In this document: positions 1-6,539 of the stretch, piece by piece
Layout of the letters: every line of letters begins with the position of its first letter
How positions within the stretch are numbered: the first letter of the stretch is position 1
Assembly: GCA_964613585.1 (NCBI GenBank)
Contig: CAZTHL010000056.1
Coordinates: 1-22,890 of the forward strand
Direction: 5' to 3'
DNA length: 22,890 bases
Source: CAZTHL01 sp964613585
GTDB lineage: Bacteria; Pseudomonadota; Alphaproteobacteria; DSM-16000; Inquilinaceae
Notes under the pieces: generated by a model
What the model saw: the letters and a program-made list of their open reading frames with translations, nothing else
Told to the model about the DNA's origin: nothing
Database searches by the model: none
Translations under genes and position numbers: made by a program

Positions 1-1389
1 GAGGACCGGCGGCTGCTGCTGATGGCCTTCCGCAACAGCGGCAAGTCGACCCTGGTCGGGCTGTTCGCCGCCTGGCTCCTGGTCGAGAACGCGGATCTGC
101 GCATCCTGGTGCTGGCGGCCGATGGTGCCCTGGCGCGCAAGATGGTTCGCAACACCAAGCGCATCCTGGAGCGGCACCGCCTCGCCGCCGGGCTGCGGCC
201 GGAGCAGGCCGATGAGTGGGCCGCCGACCGGTTCACGGTCGCGCGCGCCGCGGAATGGCGCGATCCGTCCATGCTGGCCCGCGGAATCGGCGCCAACCTG
301 ACCGGCAGCCGGGCGGATCTCGTAATCTGCGACGATGTCGAGGTGCCGAACACCTGCGACAGCGCCGTGAAGCGGATGGAGCTGCGCGAGCGGCTTGGTG
401 AGATCGACTTCATCCTGACGCCGCAGGGAACGCAGCTCTATGTCGGGACGCCGCACACGTACTATACCGTGTACGCCGAGGCGCCGCGGCCGGAAGCCGG
501 AGAGCGCGCGGCGTTCCTCGACGGTTTTCAGCGGCTGGTGCTGCCCGTGCTGGGGACCGACGGCTCCAGCGCCTGGCCGGAGCGGTTCCCGGCAGATCGG
601 ATCGCCGAGTACCGGCGGCGGCACGGCGAGAACCGGTTCTCAAGCCAGATGCAGCTGGTGCCGGTGAACATCGCCGAAAGCCGGCTCGATCCCGACCGGC
701 TCCGCTGCTACGATCTCGAGCTGACCTACCGCGAGGCCGGCCGGCGCGCCTACCTCGATCTCGACGGGCACCACCTCGTCTCGGCCAGCTGCTGCTGGGA
801 TCCGGCCTTCGATGGCGGCCGCGCGGGCGGGCGCGGCGACGGCAGCGTCATCGCCGCGGTGTTCTGCGACGCCGACGGCAACGCCTTCGTGCACCGTGTC
901 ACGTGGCTGAATCGGCCGGACCGGCGGCAGGGCGGCGACGATGCCGACGAGGCGACGCGGCAGTGCCGCGAGGTTGCCGACTTCCTTGACGCGCTGCATC
1001 TGCCGTCGGTGCTCATCGAGATCAACGGCCTCGGCCGGTTCCTGCCGGGACTGCTGCGCCGCGAGCTGGCGCGGCGGCGCGTGCCGGCAACGGTGCGCGA
1101 ACTGGCAAACCATCGCGGCAAGGATCAGCGCATCCTCGAGGCCTTCGACAGCCGTCTCGCGGCCGGGGCGCTGTTCGTGCACCGGACCGCCTGGACGACC
1201 CCCCTCATCACGGAGATGCGGGAATGGCAGCCCGGCTCGGGCAAGGGCCATGACGACGGCCTGGATGCGGTCGCCTGCGCTCTGCTCAACGAGCCGGTGC
1301 GGATCGACCACGGCGCGCCGGCCCAGCGCCGTCCCGAATGGCGCCCGGGCCTGCGCCCGGTGCAGGCGACCGATGCCTTCGTCCCGTGA
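1..1389 (+). CDS. Phage terminase large subunit, T7 gp19-like, 5' end cut by the window
   Basis: This is the DNA-packaging motor of a tailed phage: an ATPase that drives DNA into the procapsid, plus a nuclease that cuts the concatemer. The frame is open to base 1, so the true start lies outside; the first ATG is at 22. Numbering from that Met, a Walker A-like FRNSGKST is at 3-10, a Walker B-type LVICDDVEVP at 100-109, and a coupling-type VGTPH at 141-145. The C-terminal RNase H-like nuclease shows CWDPA (259-262), LIEIN (331-335) and GHDDGLDAVA (409-418), which supply the expected acidic metal ligands. The DDVEVPN signature and the layout resemble T7 DNA maturase B more than lambda or T4 terminases. 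No capsid or portal gene follows, so the rest of any prophage must lie to the left, or this is a remnant. Both domains appear intact. Confidence 0.85.
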   Translation, partial: EDRRLLLMAFRNSGKSTLVGLFAAWLLVENADLRILVLAADGALARKMVRNTKRILERHRLAAGLRPEQADEWAADRFTVARAAEWRDPSMLARGIGANLTGSRADLVICDDVEVPNTCDSAVKRMELRERLGEIDFILTPQGTQLYVGTPHTYYTVYAEAPRPEAGERAAFLDGFQRLVLPVLGTDGSSAWPERFPADRIAEYRRRHGENRFSSQMQLVPVNIAESRLDPDRLRCYDLELTYREAGRRAYLDLDGHHLVSASCCWDPAFDGGRAGGRGDGSVIAAVFCDADGNAFVHRVTWLNRPDRRQGGDDADEATRQCREVADFLDALHLPSVLIEINGLGRFLPGLLRRELARRRVPATVRELANHRGKDQRILEAFDSRLAAGALFVHRTAWTTPLITEMREWQPGSGKGHDDGLDAVACALLNEPVRIDHGAPAQRRPEWRPGLRPVQATDAFVP

Positions 1390-1497
1390 CCGCGCACGCC
1401 GGCCCCGGCGGCCACGGTGCCTCGGCTCGGCGGGATCGGCGGTCGGGGCGACCGGTCGCGCCGCGCCGAGATCCGGCCCGGCGACGGACGCGCCCGG

Positions 1498-1710
1498 TCA
1501 GCGTGACTCCTGCACCATCGCCTGGTAGACACGCCAAGCGACTTCGACCGACACGCCGCCGGCTCTGGCCCCCGAGGCCAGCATCGCGGCCGACGGCTTC
1601 GTCGGAACGGTGGCGAGGCTGCCATCGGTGGCGGTGGTGCCGCCAGATCCCCGTCTCTGCTCGGTCTTCTCGTTCATTTCAAAGCGCAAAACGCCGTGGT
1701 CGTCCGGCAT
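1498..1710 (-). CDS. Small hypothetical protein, 70 aa
   Basis: I do not recognise this protein with certainty. The ATG at 1710 has a good ribosome site on the minus strand (GGAG, 7 nt upstream), which favours it over the internal ATG at 1677. The N-terminal half is polar and probably disordered. The C-terminal half (PSAAMLASGARAGGVSVEVA, then WRVYQAMV) looks like a short amphipathic helical motif similar to small phage-associated proteins of the type 'P-x-x-M-x-x-A-G...VYxAM'; that resemblance is from memory. It converges on the terminase gene and lies just downstream of the AT-rich island, which could hold its promoter. It could also be a chance ORF in GC-rich DNA. Confidence 0.45.
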   Translation of the reverse strand: MPDDHGVLRFEMNEKTEQRRGSGGTTATDGSLATVPTKPSAAMLASGARAGGVSVEVAWRVYQAMVQESR

Positions 1711-1772
1711 CGTCCAACTCCAAGCGATCCCTGACCTATCAAAGCAAGCGCGATGCCAGTTTCTGCCGCGGC

Positions 1773-1799
1773 GGCCCCGCCAACGGCGGGCCTTGTTTT
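1773..1799 (+). terminator. Candidate rho-independent terminator, plus strand
   Basis: GGCCCCGCC and GGCGGGCC pair around an AAC loop with one bulged base, and TTGTTTT follows directly. Read on the plus strand this has the form of an intrinsic terminator. No obvious plus-strand gene ends just before it: the terminase stop is about 380 bp upstream. It may end transcription coming out of the phage gene. Confidence 0.4.
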
Positions 1800-1981
1800 C
1801 GCGGAATTCCGGGAAATTTTCGACAAACCGATGGACTTAAAAATTGTTTGTTAGGGCAATTGCATTTCGCGAAACGCGCCGAAGCTTGGCAATTTGCAAA
1901 ATTGGATCCTGACAAGACTGCAAATTGGCAATGATGGGGCGTCGAGGTCAGGAGGGCAGCGCCCGCGGGACGAAGGATACC

Positions 1982-2013
1982 GCCGAGCCGACGAGATGAT
2001 TCGTCGGTTCGGC
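1982..2013. other. Strong stem-loop (13-bp stem, 6-nt loop)
   Basis: GCCGAGCCGACGA (1982-1994) and TCGTCGGTTCGGC (2001-2013) pair over 13 positions with a single mismatch (a G-U wobble in RNA), around the loop GATGAT. No T-run follows on either strand, so it is not a classic intrinsic terminator. It could end the minus-strand operon whose last stop is at 2242, or be a structured RNA or protein-binding element. Confidence 0.45.
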
Positions 2014-2241
2014 TTGGCGTGCGCCCGCCAACCCTGCCGCCGTCCCGGCGCGCCGTCGCGAGCTGGCGCTGTTCCGGCTCAGGCGGCATCACCGGCCCGC
2101 TCCCCCGCCCGGCCACCCAGCGACAGCATTCTAAGGCTGGCCGGGCCGGGGGCGGGCCGGAGGCGGGCCGGTGCCGAGTCCGCATCACGCGACGCGGAAA
2201 CGCTCCACTGTCTGAAGCCATCGGCTCTCGGGCATGGGACG

Positions 2242-3000
2242 TCAGCGAGGTCGGGATGATCGTGCCGGGTTCGGATCCGCGCCCAGGCATCCCTCCCCGT
2301 CCGCCAGCTGGCGCATGAGGTCGCCGGAGGTGATGACGCCCGCCGGCGAGACCCCGAGGCCTGCCCGGTCGAGGGCAGCCGCGACCCAGGTGTTGCAGGT
2401 GTTGAACAGATGGAAGCGGCCGTGGGCCGGGTAGAAGCGCACGGCCCCGCCGGCTGCAGACGCGATCGGCCGGGCCCGGCCCGAGGGTGGTCGATCAAGG
2501 GTGCCGACGAGATAGGTGATCAGGCGCTCCAGCCCAGCGTCGGACAGGGAGAGCGGCACGGTGTCGGTCGCGGGGTCCCGTCGCGCCGCCGCCGGTGCCG
2601 CGTACAGCTGCAGCACCGCGGGCGACGGCTGGAGCGCGGCCGCCAGGGCCTGCCACACGGTCGGGTCCGCCGCCGTGAAATACTCCCGATCGCCCCAGCC
2701 GAACTCGACGAAGGGCGATTTCGGGAGGTCGGCCAGCTCGGGCAGGCGGCGGCTCGCGACAAGAGCCTGGCGCGCCACGGCAACCCCCGCATGCCAGCTA
2801 AGGCGGCTGACATAGGCGCGAGATCCGGGACAGCCGCCGGGCGGCACCACGGCAGTGGGTGAGGACGGCCGTCCGCACCCGGCCAGGGCCCAGCCTGCCG
2901 AGCCGCCGAGCAGCGCGCGGCGCCGCAGCCGTGGCGGTTTGGCCGAGGGCGGCGTGGGCAGGGGCGGCGTGGGCAGGGGCGGCGTGGGCAGGGGCGGCAC
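2242..3000 (-). CDS. DUF2459 domain lipoprotein
   Basis: DUF2459 (TIGR02117-type) proteins are envelope proteins of unknown function. The family signature is clear: a conserved WHAGVAV stretch (69-75), FVEFGWGDREYF (97-108) and TCNTW (201-205) near the C-terminus, with total length typical of the family. The N-terminus has RLRRRALLGG followed by a hydrophobic stretch and the lipobox LAGC (39-42), so it is probably exported, perhaps by Tat, and lipidated at Cys42. The start is a GTG 6 bp after the stop of the ADP-ribosylglycohydrolase gene, with no strong ribosome site, which suggests translational coupling. The first 18 residues are three PPLPT repeats encoded by a 15-bp tandem repeat. A proline-rich stretch before a signal peptide is unusual, and the true start could be wrong, although I see no better start codon. 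Confidence 0.75.
   Translation of the reverse strand: MPPLPTPPLPTPPLPTPPSAKPPRLRRRALLGGSAGWALAGCGRPSSPTAVVPPGGCPGSRAYVSRLSWHAGVAVARQALVASRRLPELADLPKSPFVEFGWGDREYFTAADPTVWQALAAALQPSPAVLQLYAAPAAARRDPATDTVPLSLSDAGLERLITYLVGTLDRPPSGRARPIASAAGGAVRFYPAHGRFHLFNTCNTWVAAALDRAGLGVSPAGVITSGDLMRQLADGEGCLGADPNPARSSRPR
2947..2998. repeat. 15-bp tandem repeat, 3.5 copies
   Basis: The unit GGGCGGCGTGGGCAG occurs at 2947-2961, 2962-2976 and 2977-2991, with a partial copy at 2992-2998, all identical. In the minus-strand reading it encodes PPLPT repeats at the N-terminus of the DUF2459 protein. It begins 9 bp after the stop of the upstream ADP-ribosylglycohydrolase gene. Perfect identity suggests recent or ongoing slippage. 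Confidence 0.9.
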
Positions 3001-3006
3001 TCGGGC

Positions 3007-3786
3007 TCAGCCGCTCACATAGTGGCCGAAGCGACCCTCGAACCGGTCGATGATGCCGTTCAGCCGGTCATCCAGGCGGGATCTCGCCGCCTCGGCGATC
3101 GGCCGGGGGATCCGGTGCAAGGGCTCCGCGACGGCTCCAGCGATGCACGCCAACGTGTCACTGTCCCCGCCGAGCGAGACCGCGTTGCGCACCGCGTCCT
3201 CGAAATCGGCTGCCTCCAGCGCCGCGACCAGGGCCGGGGGCACGGTGCCGGCACAGGAGATGTCGAAGGCATAGCCTTCCCGGATGGCATCGACACTGCG
3301 GGAGAGGTCATAGCCGAAGCGCTCGGTGATCAGAGCCCGGATGGTGGGCGGATGACGCCCCTCCACGGCGAGCCGTACGGCCGCGGCCGCCGCCTCGGCC
3401 CCCTTCACCGCATCCGGGTGATCGTGCGTGCAGCGTGCGCTGGTCGCGGCCCGGCTCAGCACGGTGGCCATATCCGGCCCTGTGTGCCCGACCGGGCCGG
3501 CCCGCATGGCCGCGCCGTTGCCCCAGCTGCCGTAGGGCGGCCGGTCGTCGGCCAAGCCCCAGGCCAGGAACATGCCGCCGAAGCCGGCGTCCGGGTAGGC
3601 GCGCACGTACCGACGCAGCGCCCCGGCGACGTCGCCGCCGTCGAGCAGCCAATGCGCCACGGCGACGCTGCACACGGTGTCGTCGGTGAAGCGGGCGCCC
3701 GTCCCGAACAGGGGAAAGTCCTTGGTCTTGATCGGGCGCGCCTCGTAGATCGAGCCGACGATGTCGCCGACGGCGGAGCCCAGCAT
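3007..3786 (-). CDS. ADP-ribosylglycohydrolase family protein
   Basis: This enzyme belongs to the DraG/ARH family (PF03747), which removes ADP-ribose from modified proteins or related acceptors using a two-metal centre. The metal-binding motifs are visible: FTDDT (33-37) at the N-terminus and SLGGDSDTLACIAGAV (204-219) near the C-terminus, with the conserved THDHPDA (120-126) between. The length of 259 aa is normal. The ATG at 3786 has GAGG 7 nt upstream. It lies 103 bp downstream of the DUF882 gene and 6 bp upstream of the DUF2459 gene on the same strand, so the three may be co-transcribed. No ADP-ribosyltransferase or nitrogenase gene is nearby, so a DraG role in nitrogenase control is not supported and the substrate is unknown. 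Confidence 0.87.
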   Translation of the reverse strand: MLGSAVGDIVGSIYEARPIKTKDFPLFGTGARFTDDTVCSVAVAHWLLDGGDVAGALRRYVRAYPDAGFGGMFLAWGLADDRPPYGSWGNGAAMRAGPVGHTGPDMATVLSRAATSARCTHDHPDAVKGAEAAAAAVRLAVEGRHPPTIRALITERFGYDLSRSVDAIREGYAFDISCAGTVPPALVAALEAADFEDAVRNAVSLGGDSDTLACIAGAVAEPLHRIPRPIAEAARSRLDDRLNGIIDRFEGRFGHYVSG

Positions 3787-3889
3787 GACCTCACCTCATT
3801 CAAGCCACCGGTCCGGCTTGAACGCTCGAGGCTCGTCCACGGTGCCCGACCGGGCCACGCGCCGGACCCTCGACATCCCGCTCGATGCG

Positions 3890-4429
3890 CTACCAGGTGC
3901 GCACCGGCCCGGTGTCGACGTGGATGAAGCCGGAACGGGGATAGTAGCCGACGCCGCCGGCCCGGAGCGCCAAAGCGGCCTCGTGCAGCCGGCCGATCTC
4001 GACGCCCGGCATCCGGATGTCGCATGCCTGACCGCGGACATGAAAGCTGTTGCGCGCGACGCCGGGATTGACCGCAGCCAGCCTGGCATTGGTCTCGGGC
4101 GAGCGATAGCCGCAGATCACCTCGAGCGGACGGCTGCCGTCATCGCTCGGTTGCAAGGCGTGAAGAATGTCGAGCAGGGCCGGATCCATGCGCGTGGTCT
4201 CTCCCGTGCGCCAGTCCCGGAGGAGCCGATCAAAGCGGGCCAGCACATCCGGATCGTACCAGCCGGACCGCCAGTACTCGGCCCGCAGGGTCTCGCCACT
4301 ATGGACCTCATGAAGATGGAGCGTGCGTCCGCCCCGCGAGGGTCGTGAGGCCGCAAGACTTGTCCGTACATTCGCACAGACGACCGAAGATGCGGCCAAG
4401 GCCACAAGCAAGTCTCGACGAGAAGGCAC
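3890..4429 (-). CDS. DUF882 / YcbK-type M15 peptidase family protein
   Basis: This is a putative periplasmic zinc-dependent murein endopeptidase of the YcbK/MepK (peptidase M15A) type. Numbered from the start chosen here, CGYRSPETNARL (106-117), SFHVRGQACDIRMPG (128-142) and GGVGYYPRSGFIHVDTG (158-174) are the family motifs. The likely zinc ligands are His130, Asp137 and His170. The N-terminus PSRRDLLVALAASSVVCA is a Tat-like signal peptide. I chose the GTG at 4429 because GGGAG lies 9 nt upstream; an in-frame GTG at 4462 would add 11 residues but has no good ribosome site. It is the first gene of a minus-strand group with the ADP-ribosylglycohydrolase and DUF2459 genes. The product probably edits peptidoglycan cross-links. 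Confidence 0.85.
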   Translation of the reverse strand: MPSRRDLLVALAASSVVCANVRTSLAASRPSRGGRTLHLHEVHSGETLRAEYWRSGWYDPDVLARFDRLLRDWRTGETTRMDPALLDILHALQPSDDGSRPLEVICGYRSPETNARLAAVNPGVARNSFHVRGQACDIRMPGVEIGRLHEAALALRAGGVGYYPRSGFIHVDTGPVRTW

Positions 4430-4906
4430 CAGCAAAGGCTCCCAATTCCGGACCGCGCTCACAAAATCCAGGACGAGCCTGTGGTTCAGGAGCGCAAATG
4501 CCGGGCTGTTTGCACGGTCGACACCTTCCGATCAAGACTTCCGACCGTATTCCTTTGTGATAAACCTGTGATGCCACAGTCTTTGTTGTGGATAAGCGAA
4601 GGCCGATCGGCGATCCCTTCTCGCACCGAGCGGAAGTCTTGCGCCTTAGCGGGTAGCGAGCCGGCTGCTGCAGCCGGCGTGTAGCGCATCACGGTAAAGC
4701 AATCGTTGCCCTTGAGGCTTTTTCCTGCTCGGGTTTGGCGAGTCGGCCGCGATAGCCACGGCAAATTAACAAGTCTTTGAAATTTCAGCGTTCGCTAAGA
4801 TTTTCACGGCAGCTTGTGCAATCGCCGCCGTCTCGCCGGGACTTGGGCCGGCGCAAGGACTGTCGATTCGGTCGTGCGGGCAACGGGAAGGCTGAAGCGC
4901 GCGGGC
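4430..4906. other. Intergenic region between divergent genes; candidate promoter, DnaA box, hairpin
   Basis: This region separates the divergent DUF882 and pentapeptide-repeat genes, and I see no convincing gene in it. It holds a perfect DnaA-box match (4587-4595) and a hairpin with arms GCCGGCTG / CAGCCGGC around CTG (4660-4678). It also has an AT-rich stretch at 4760-4805 with the palindrome GAAATTTC and a -10-like TAAGAT (4796-4801). If that -10 is used, transcription would start near 4808. That fits a start codon at 4907 better than the TTG at 4814. Confidence 0.4.
4587..4595 (-). promoter_or_regulatory. Single DnaA-box consensus match
   Basis: TGTGGATAA on the plus strand is TTATCCACA on the minus strand, a perfect match to the DnaA-box consensus. 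Only one perfect box is present and there is no dnaA, dnaN or gidA neighbourhood, so this is not an origin. It could be a DnaA-responsive control site or a chance match in a locally AT-rich stretch. Confidence 0.3.
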
Positions 4907-6193
4907 ATGGGACCAGAGGAGCTGTCGGAGATCCTTGAGGGGCACGCCCGCTGGCTGCGGCGCCCCGGCGAGGGCGCTCGTGCCGACCTGAGCATGGCGG
5001 ACCTCTCCGGCATCGACCTGACCGGCGCGGACCTGCGCGGCGCCAAGCTTGCGGGAGCGCGGCTCGCGAACGCCGGCCTCGAGCGCGTCCGTCTGCAGGG
5101 CGCCGACCTGTTCGGCGCGGACCTGAGCCGGGCGCGGCTGGGGCACGCGGACCTGTCCGACGCCGACTTGCGCGGCACACGTCTGCACGGGGCCGACTTC
5201 ACCAGGGCCAGGCTGCGTCGGGCCGATCTCCGGGACGGCATGCTGCTGACGAGCGCCGGTGGCGGCATCGCCCCCGTGGCGCATCCGGGTGGCAGCCGCC
5301 TGACGATCCGCAACGCGATCCTGGCGCGGGCCAACCTCGCCGGCACGAAACTCGGCCCGGCCACCATCGCCCAGACCGACCTGACCGGGGCCGTGCTCCG
5401 GGACAGCGATCTCACCGGCGCCGACCTGAGTGGCAGCAACCTGCAGAATGCCGATCTGCGCGGCGCCTTGCTGACCAATGCCAACCTGACCGGCGCGCGG
5501 CTCAGCTGCGCCCAGCTCGCCGGCGCCGACCTGACCGGCTGCGAGCTGGCCGGCAGCGAGCTCCTAGGCATCGACCTCGCCGCCTGCGACCTGTCGGCAG
5601 CGCGCACCAAGGGCGCCCAGTTCGCCCGACGCCTGGACACCTTGACCAGCGAGCTGCTTCGAGCCATTCACGAGCACGAGCGCTGGATTGGCAGCGCCGG
5701 CCGCCGCGGTGCCCGGGCGGTCCTGGAGGGAGCCGACCTCAGCGCGGTAGACCTGCGCGGCGCCAAGCTGGCCGGCGCCATCCTGTGCGGAGCCCGGCTC
5801 ACGCGCACGCTCATGGCCGGCACGCAGCTGGCCATGGCCGACCTGTCCGGCGCCGACTTGTCCGGCGCCAACCTGCTTCGGGCCAATCTGGCCGGCGCCA
5901 ATCTGGGGCATGCCCGACTGAACGGCTGCGACCTGACCGGGGCGGATCTCGGACCGGCCGAGGTGCTCAGTCCGGACGGCAGACCGACAGGACGCCTCTG
6001 GCCCGCCAGCCTGGTGCACGCCGAGCTGCGCGGCGCGCACCTCTTCAAGGCGGTCCTAACATACGCTAATCTGCAGGACGCGGATCTTGCCTGCGCCGAT
6101 CTGACGGACACCGAGCTGACCGGAGCCCGGCTGGACGGCGCCCGGCTCGACAGCGCGGAGAGCCTCCCCGCTGAGACGGCCCGCGGCGGCTGA
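4907..6193 (+). CDS. Pentapeptide-repeat protein, 428 aa, with duplicated modules
   Basis: By eye the protein contains 63 pentapeptides of the A(D/N/R)LxG type, which fold into a right-handed quadrilateral beta-helix. They fall in four blocks: 26-110 (17 units), 137-241 (21), 271-350 (16) and 372-416 (9). A Gly-rich linker (111-131), a helical segment (242-270) and a loop (351-371) separate them. The N-terminal cap LSEILEGHARWL is echoed at 247-258 by SELLRAIHEHERW, each followed by a repeat block that includes DLRGAKLAGA. This suggests an internal duplication. No signal peptide or membrane segment is seen, so it is probably cytosolic. Some family members mimic DNA and bind gyrase (Qnr, MfpA), but nothing here demonstrates that. 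I chose the ATG at 4907; an in-frame TTG at 4814 would add 31 unconserved residues. The last residues and the stop lie in the first 28-bp tandem repeat. Confidence 0.85.
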   Translation: MGPEELSEILEGHARWLRRPGEGARADLSMADLSGIDLTGADLRGAKLAGARLANAGLERVRLQGADLFGADLSRARLGHADLSDADLRGTRLHGADFTRARLRRADLRDGMLLTSAGGGIAPVAHPGGSRLTIRNAILARANLAGTKLGPATIAQTDLTGAVLRDSDLTGADLSGSNLQNADLRGALLTNANLTGARLSCAQLAGADLTGCELAGSELLGIDLAACDLSAARTKGAQFARRLDTLTSELLRAIHEHERWIGSAGRRGARAVLEGADLSAVDLRGAKLAGAILCGARLTRTLMAGTQLAMADLSGADLSGANLLRANLAGANLGHARLNGCDLTGADLGPAEVLSPDGRPTGRLWPASLVHAELRGAHLFKAVLTYANLQDADLACADLTDTELTGARLDGARLDSAESLPAETARGG

Positions 6194-6385
6194 CGCCGAC
6201 GCGACGGCCCGCGGCGGCTGACGCCGACGNNNNNNNNNNNNNNNNNNNNNNNNNNNNNNNNNNNNNNNNNNNNNNNNNNNNNNNNNNNNNNNNNNNNNNN
6301 NNNNNNNNNNNNNNNNNNNNNNNNNNNNNGACGGCCCGCGGCGGCTGACGCCGACGCGACGGCCCGCGGCGGCTGACGCCGACGC
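6175..6385. repeat. 28-bp tandem repeat array interrupted by an assembly gap
   Basis: A 28-bp unit beginning GACGGCCCGCGG and ending GACGCCGACGC repeats head to tail with no spacers. Copies are at 6175-6202, 6203-6229 (last base masked), 6330-6357 and 6358-6385, and the visible bases are identical. Each unit can form a small stem CGGCG / CGCCG around GCTGA. The first unit supplies the last codons and TGA stop of the pentapeptide-repeat gene. The true copy number is unknown because 100 Ns interrupt the array. Confidence 0.95.
6230..6329. other. Assembly gap of 100 Ns
   Basis: Exactly 100 N characters, the conventional placeholder for a gap of unknown size. Both flanks are copies of the same 28-bp unit, so the gap is almost certainly unresolved tandem repeat. 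The adjacency of the genes on either side depends on that scaffold join. Confidence 0.95.
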
Positions 6386-6539
6386 GGTGGCACCGTCCGG
6401 CGCGGGCAGACCGCCTCGCGCCGCTTTCCTGCCCTGCCCGAGCATCCGTAAGCGTGGCCCACCCGGCGCTGCGCTTGCGGACCCGCCTTCCGTCCGGCCG
6501 TGTGGTCTCGACAAGTGAATATTAAGGTGTGCAGCGGCA

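Larger units (their letters stand above)
1711..2241. other. Gene-free stretch with AT-rich island (about 1795-1935) and palindromes
   Basis: No convincing gene lies here. Bases 1795-1935 are strikingly AT-rich compared with the surrounding DNA. They contain the palindromes GCAATTGC (1856-1863) and TTTCGCGAAA (1865-1874), the palindrome TTTGCAAA (1893-1900), and an inverted repeat CAATTTGCA (1890-1898) / TGCAAATTG (1919-1927). This looks like a regulatory or recognition region, most simply the promoter and operator region of the minus-strand gene ending at 1710. A phage attachment or insertion boundary is an alternative. The stretch from about 2100 to 2175 is GC-rich with repeated GGCGGGCCGG runs and no clear function. 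Confidence 0.4.

Noticed and set aside
2141..2175. Possible G-quadruplex in GGGCCGGGGGCGGG-rich DNA
   Set aside because: One loop would need 8 nt and such G-runs are common in this GC-rich genome, so it is not distinctive.
4308..4577. Short overlapping ORFs on both strands upstream of DUF882
   Set aside because: They overlap the DUF882 N-terminus and its upstream region, have no good ribosome sites and no protein-like features.
6175..6385. 28-bp repeats as a CRISPR array
   Set aside because: The copies are directly adjacent with no spacers and no cas gene is present. It is a plain tandem repeat.
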